Below the pieces are notes generated by a model that worked only from the letters and a program-made list of their open reading frames with translations, searched no databases and was not told where the DNA came from. A program made the translations under genes and the position numbers. From a bacterium (lineage in GTDB: Bacteria > Pseudomonadota > Gammaproteobacteria > Burkholderiales > Thiobacillaceae): a stretch of DNA of 64,000 bases. Numbering within the stretch: the first letter of the stretch is position 1; each line of letters opens with the position of its first letter. The DNA lies in NCBI GenBank assembly GCA_009772925.1, contig WOUQ01000002.1, positions 124,001 through 188,000 of the forward strand. Reading direction: 5' to 3'. Positions 61,621 through 64,000 of this stretch are shown here, piece by piece.

Positions 61621-62958
61621 ATGGCGGGCGCCCCTGCCGAAGCGATCGCCGCCATCGCCACCGCGCCCGGCCGCGGCGGCATTGGCGTGGTGCGGATTTC
61701 CTGCGCGGATCCCGAACCTTTCATCCAGGGCCTGTTCGGCAGGCCGCTGACCGAGCGCACGGCCGTATACGCGCGATTCCTGGATGCGGCGGGGGAGGCC
61801 CTGGATGAAGGCATCGCCATCTGGTTCGCCGCGCCGCGCTCCTTCACGGGCGAACACGTACTGGAACTGCAGGGACATGGTGGGCCGCAGGTCTTGCGCA
61901 TGCTGCTGGAGCGCTGCCTGGAGCTGGGCGCGCGGCCGGCCCAGCCTGGAGAATTCAGCCGCCGCGCCTTTCTCAACGGCAAGATCGACCTGGCCCAGGC
62001 CGAGGCCATCGCCGACCTCATCGACGCTGGTAGTCGGGAAGCCGCGCGCGGCGCCCTGCGCTCCCTGGAAGGCGAGTTCAGCCGCCGCCTGAGCGCCCTT
62101 CGGGATGGCTTGGTGCGCCTGCGCATGCTGGTGGAGGCCAGCCTGGATTTTCCCGAAGAGGATGTCGATTTCCTCGAGCAGGCCGATGCCAGCGGCATGC
62201 TGGAGCGTCTCGCGACAAGCCTCGATGCGGTACTGGCCGAGGCCCGCCAGGGCGCGATGCTGCGCGACGGCCTCAGCGTGGTCCTCATCGGCCAGCCCAA
62301 CGTCGGCAAGTCCAGTCTGCTCAACCAGTTGGCGGGCTACGACGCGGCCATCGTCACCGATATCGCCGGCACGACCCGCGATACCCTGCGGGAAGCCATC
62401 AGCATCGACGGCGTACCCCTGCATGTCATCGACACGGCGGGTTTGCGCGAACCCGACAACCCGGTGGAGAAACTGGGCATCGAGCGAGCCTGGACGGCGG
62501 TTGGCAAGGCCGACCTGGCGGTGCTTCTGACGGACGCGCAGCATGGTGTGGGTGAACGGGAAGCCGATATCCTGGCGCGCCTGCCCGATATTCCCGTGCT
62601 GACCGTACACAACAAGGTGGATTTAACCGAGGAAGCGGCACGCGTTTCGGCGGGTGGGGGCGAACTTTGGCTTTCCGCCCTCACCGGCGAAGGCATCGGG
62701 CTGTTGCGCCAGGCCCTGCTGCAACGGGCCGGCTGGCAAAGCACGGGCGAAGGCCTCTTCACCGCACGCGCCCGCCATCTGCAGGCCCTGCGGCGCGCCC
62801 GCACGCATGTGCAGGCGGCGCGCGGCGCGCGGCGGCAACTGGAACTGTTCGCCGAGGAATTGCGCCTGGCCCAGCAAGCCCTGGCAGAAATCACCGGCGA
62901 ATTCAGCGCCGACGACCTTCTGGGCGTGATCTTCAGTCAGTTCTGCATCGGCAAGTAG
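61621..62958 (+). CDS. mnmE: MnmE (TrmE), tRNA modification GTPase
   Basis: Encodes 445 residues. With MnmG it makes the 5-carboxymethylaminomethyl group on wobble uridine. The N-terminal folate-binding part starts [20 protein letters not shown]. The G domain has [31 protein letters not shown] and NKVDL. The C-terminus is FCIGK, the C-x-GK motif needed for modification. It follows yidC by 17 bases. mnmG, often close by, is not in the window. Confidence 0.97.
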   Translation: MAGAPAEAIAAIATAPGRGGIGVVRISCADPEPFIQGLFGRPLTERTAVYARFLDAAGEALDEGIAIWFAAPRSFTGEHVLELQGHGGPQVLRMLLERCLELGARPAQPGEFSRRAFLNGKIDLAQAEAIADLIDAGSREAARGALRSLEGEFSRRLSALRDGLVRLRMLVEASLDFPEEDVDFLEQADASGMLERLATSLDAVLAEARQGAMLRDGLSVVLIGQPNVGKSSLLNQLAGYDAAIVTDIAGTTRDTLREAISIDGVPLHVIDTAGLREPDNPVEKLGIERAWTAVGKADLAVLLTDAQHGVGEREADILARLPDIPVLTVHNKVDLTEEAARVSAGGGELWLSALTGEGIGLLRQALLQRAGWQSTGEGLFTARARHLQALRRARTHVQAARGARRQLELFAEELRLAQQALAEITGEFSADDLLGVIFSQFCIGK

Positions 62959-63125
62959 ACATGTGGCGATACCGCGCCACCCAGGGCAGAGCGCGCGGAA
63001 GCGGGCGCCGCATTACCCGGGGCGGCGCGGCGAATCCGCGCTGGAGCACGGCTTTGGACTGGCCGGGGGCGCGATGCATGCGGGACCTGTCCTTCGCCAG
63101 CATGACGCCTCCCGTTTACTGTGGC

Positions 63126-63479
63126 TCAGGTCAACACCCAGGAAGTGGCCCCGCCGCAGCGGCGGAAACCATCCATGCAGAAACTGAACTCGTCGCGCGG
63201 GCTTTCCATGGTCTGCGGCGCTTCGGTCCGGCTCAGGTACCAGCGCACACCGGCGAGGAACATGATTTCCTCGAGCACGTCGGCGGGAAAGCCCATGCGG
63301 TCGCCACGCGTGTCGATAAGCAGGCTATCGATGTAGAAATCGATGCCTGGGCTCCGCCAGCGGGCGGCGAGCTCTCGGGCGATGCGGGGGAAGCGGGTCT
63401 CGAGGGAGGATCGAGGGCCCGGAACCAGAGGGGGCAACTGAAGATCACGCCGACCGAATTCGGACAGATAGTCGATCAT
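63126..63479 (-). CDS. Conserved hypothetical protein
   Basis: Encodes 117 residues from Met at 63479 (IDYLSEFGRRDLQLPPLVPGPR); an upstream frame extension is not coherent. Other features: SLLIDTRGDRMGFPADVLEEIMFLAGVRWYLS, which looks like a small helical domain with a conserved acidic/aromatic face. No function known. It is divergent from the ABC exporter at 63628; similar small proteins occur next to such exporters, so a link is possible. The gap before it (62959-63125) shows nothing else. Confidence 0.7.
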   Translation of the reverse strand: MIDYLSEFGRRDLQLPPLVPGPRSSLETRFPRIARELAARWRSPGIDFYIDSLLIDTRGDRMGFPADVLEEIMFLAGVRWYLSRTEAPQTMESPRDEFSFCMDGFRRCGGATSWVLT

Positions 63480-63627
63480 GGCGGTCTCCGTGTGGGTTGA
63501 GGTAGCCATGACCAGCACGCGGCGTGCCAACCCATGCAAATAAATAATCCCTTTCATGACAATGGCTTGCGCTTAATTGCGGCGGGCATTGCCCGGCGTG
63601 GCCCGTAGCCGATAAGCTCGTTCCGAC

Positions 63628-64000
63628 ATGACTGACGAAAACACGACGATTTCCGCAACGCCCCCGGAGACGCTGACCTGGGCCTCCATCCTCGATGAAG
63701 TGCGCACGCACCGGCGCGATTTGCTGCGCGGCAACCTCGTCGCCCTGCTGGCGGTCATCTGCGCCGTGCCGGTGCCCCTGTTCCTGCCCGTGCTGGTGGA
63801 CGAGGTGTTGCTGGACAAACCGGGCGCCTTCATCGCCTTCTTCGCGCCCTGGTTCCCCAACTCCTGGCACGGGCCGGTGCTGTTCATCCTGATCGCGTTG
63901 CTGCTGACCCTGGGTTTGCGGCTGGCCTCAATTTTCCTGAACGTCTGGCAGACGCGGTTGTTCTCGCTGATTTCCAAGCAAACCGTCTACCGTATCCGCG
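63628..64000 (+). CDS. ABC exporter, N-terminal part (cut by window end)
   Basis: Only the first 124 codons are in the window. After an N-terminal cytoplasmic stretch (TWASILDEVRTHRRDLLRGN) come two membrane helices (LVALLAVICAVPVPLFLPVLVDEVLL and VLFILIALLLTLGLRLASIFLNV), then LFSLISKQTVYRIR, matching the start of the type I exporter transmembrane domain. The ATPase domain would lie beyond position 64000. Substrate unknown. Confidence 0.85.
   Translation, partial: MTDENTTISATPPETLTWASILDEVRTHRRDLLRGNLVALLAVICAVPVPLFLPVLVDEVLLDKPGAFIAFFAPWFPNSWHGPVLFILIALLLTLGLRLASIFLNVWQTRLFSLISKQTVYRIR

Overview
This 64 kb window reads as the replication-origin region of a GC-rich betaproteobacterial chromosome. 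Evidence for the origin is the rpmH-rnpA-yidC-mnmE block on one strand facing dnaA-dnaN-gyrB on the other, a cluster of DnaA boxes between dnaA and dnaN, and two near-perfect parS sites (in comM and at the gyrB start). A betaproteobacterium is suggested by the DUF2782/LOG/polA neighbourhood, the BPSS1780-type membrane protein and the overall family content. Rhodocyclales or Nitrosomonadales relatives are the best guess, but no marker here settles the genus.

Layout. 0-12 kb: a helical-repeat protein of unknown function, hslU (without an adjacent hslV), a diheme cytochrome/membrane-protein cluster separated by a G-quadruplex-prone spacer, DUF2782, a LOG-family protein, polA, an AAA ATPase and moaE. 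12-24 kb: two sodium:solute symporter systems. The first is a DUF485 + ActP-like pair; the second is a DUF294 regulator + DEDDh exonuclease + DUF4212 + VC_2705-type symporter module. Both symporters carry long Ala/Lys-rich soluble inserts. Between them lie a QseBC/PmrAB-like two-component system and a small Ala/Lys-rich secreted protein. 24-27 kb: a membrane-sensor histidine kinase and argJ.

27.2-34.6 kb is the accessory region. It holds an addiction module, a stray second copy of the argJ 3' end, an ATPase gene gutted by an internal deletion, an SMR efflux gene, a HigBA-like module, a hicA relic between short repeats, and an AT-rich block of seven small genes. Inside that block is a well-formed integron attC site that, together with a matching core at 34434-34440, defines one complete two-gene cassette with no integrase nearby. 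Next to it are two diverged copies of a two-gene module: a Rap1a/Tai-like secreted protein plus a small two-helix membrane protein.

34.6-37.7 kb is a zrg-like metal-related ABC operon whose permease gene has an in-frame UGA. 38-53 kb holds housekeeping and envelope genes (DUF815 ATPase, comM, VIT1-type transporter, metF, a LuxR-type regulator, ppk2, a pseudouridine synthase, two flavoproteins, a SemiSWEET). 53-63 kb is the origin cluster. The window ends inside an ABC exporter gene.

No tRNA, rRNA, CRISPR array, transposase or integrase was recognised. All family assignments are made by eye from sequence motifs; no database search was run.
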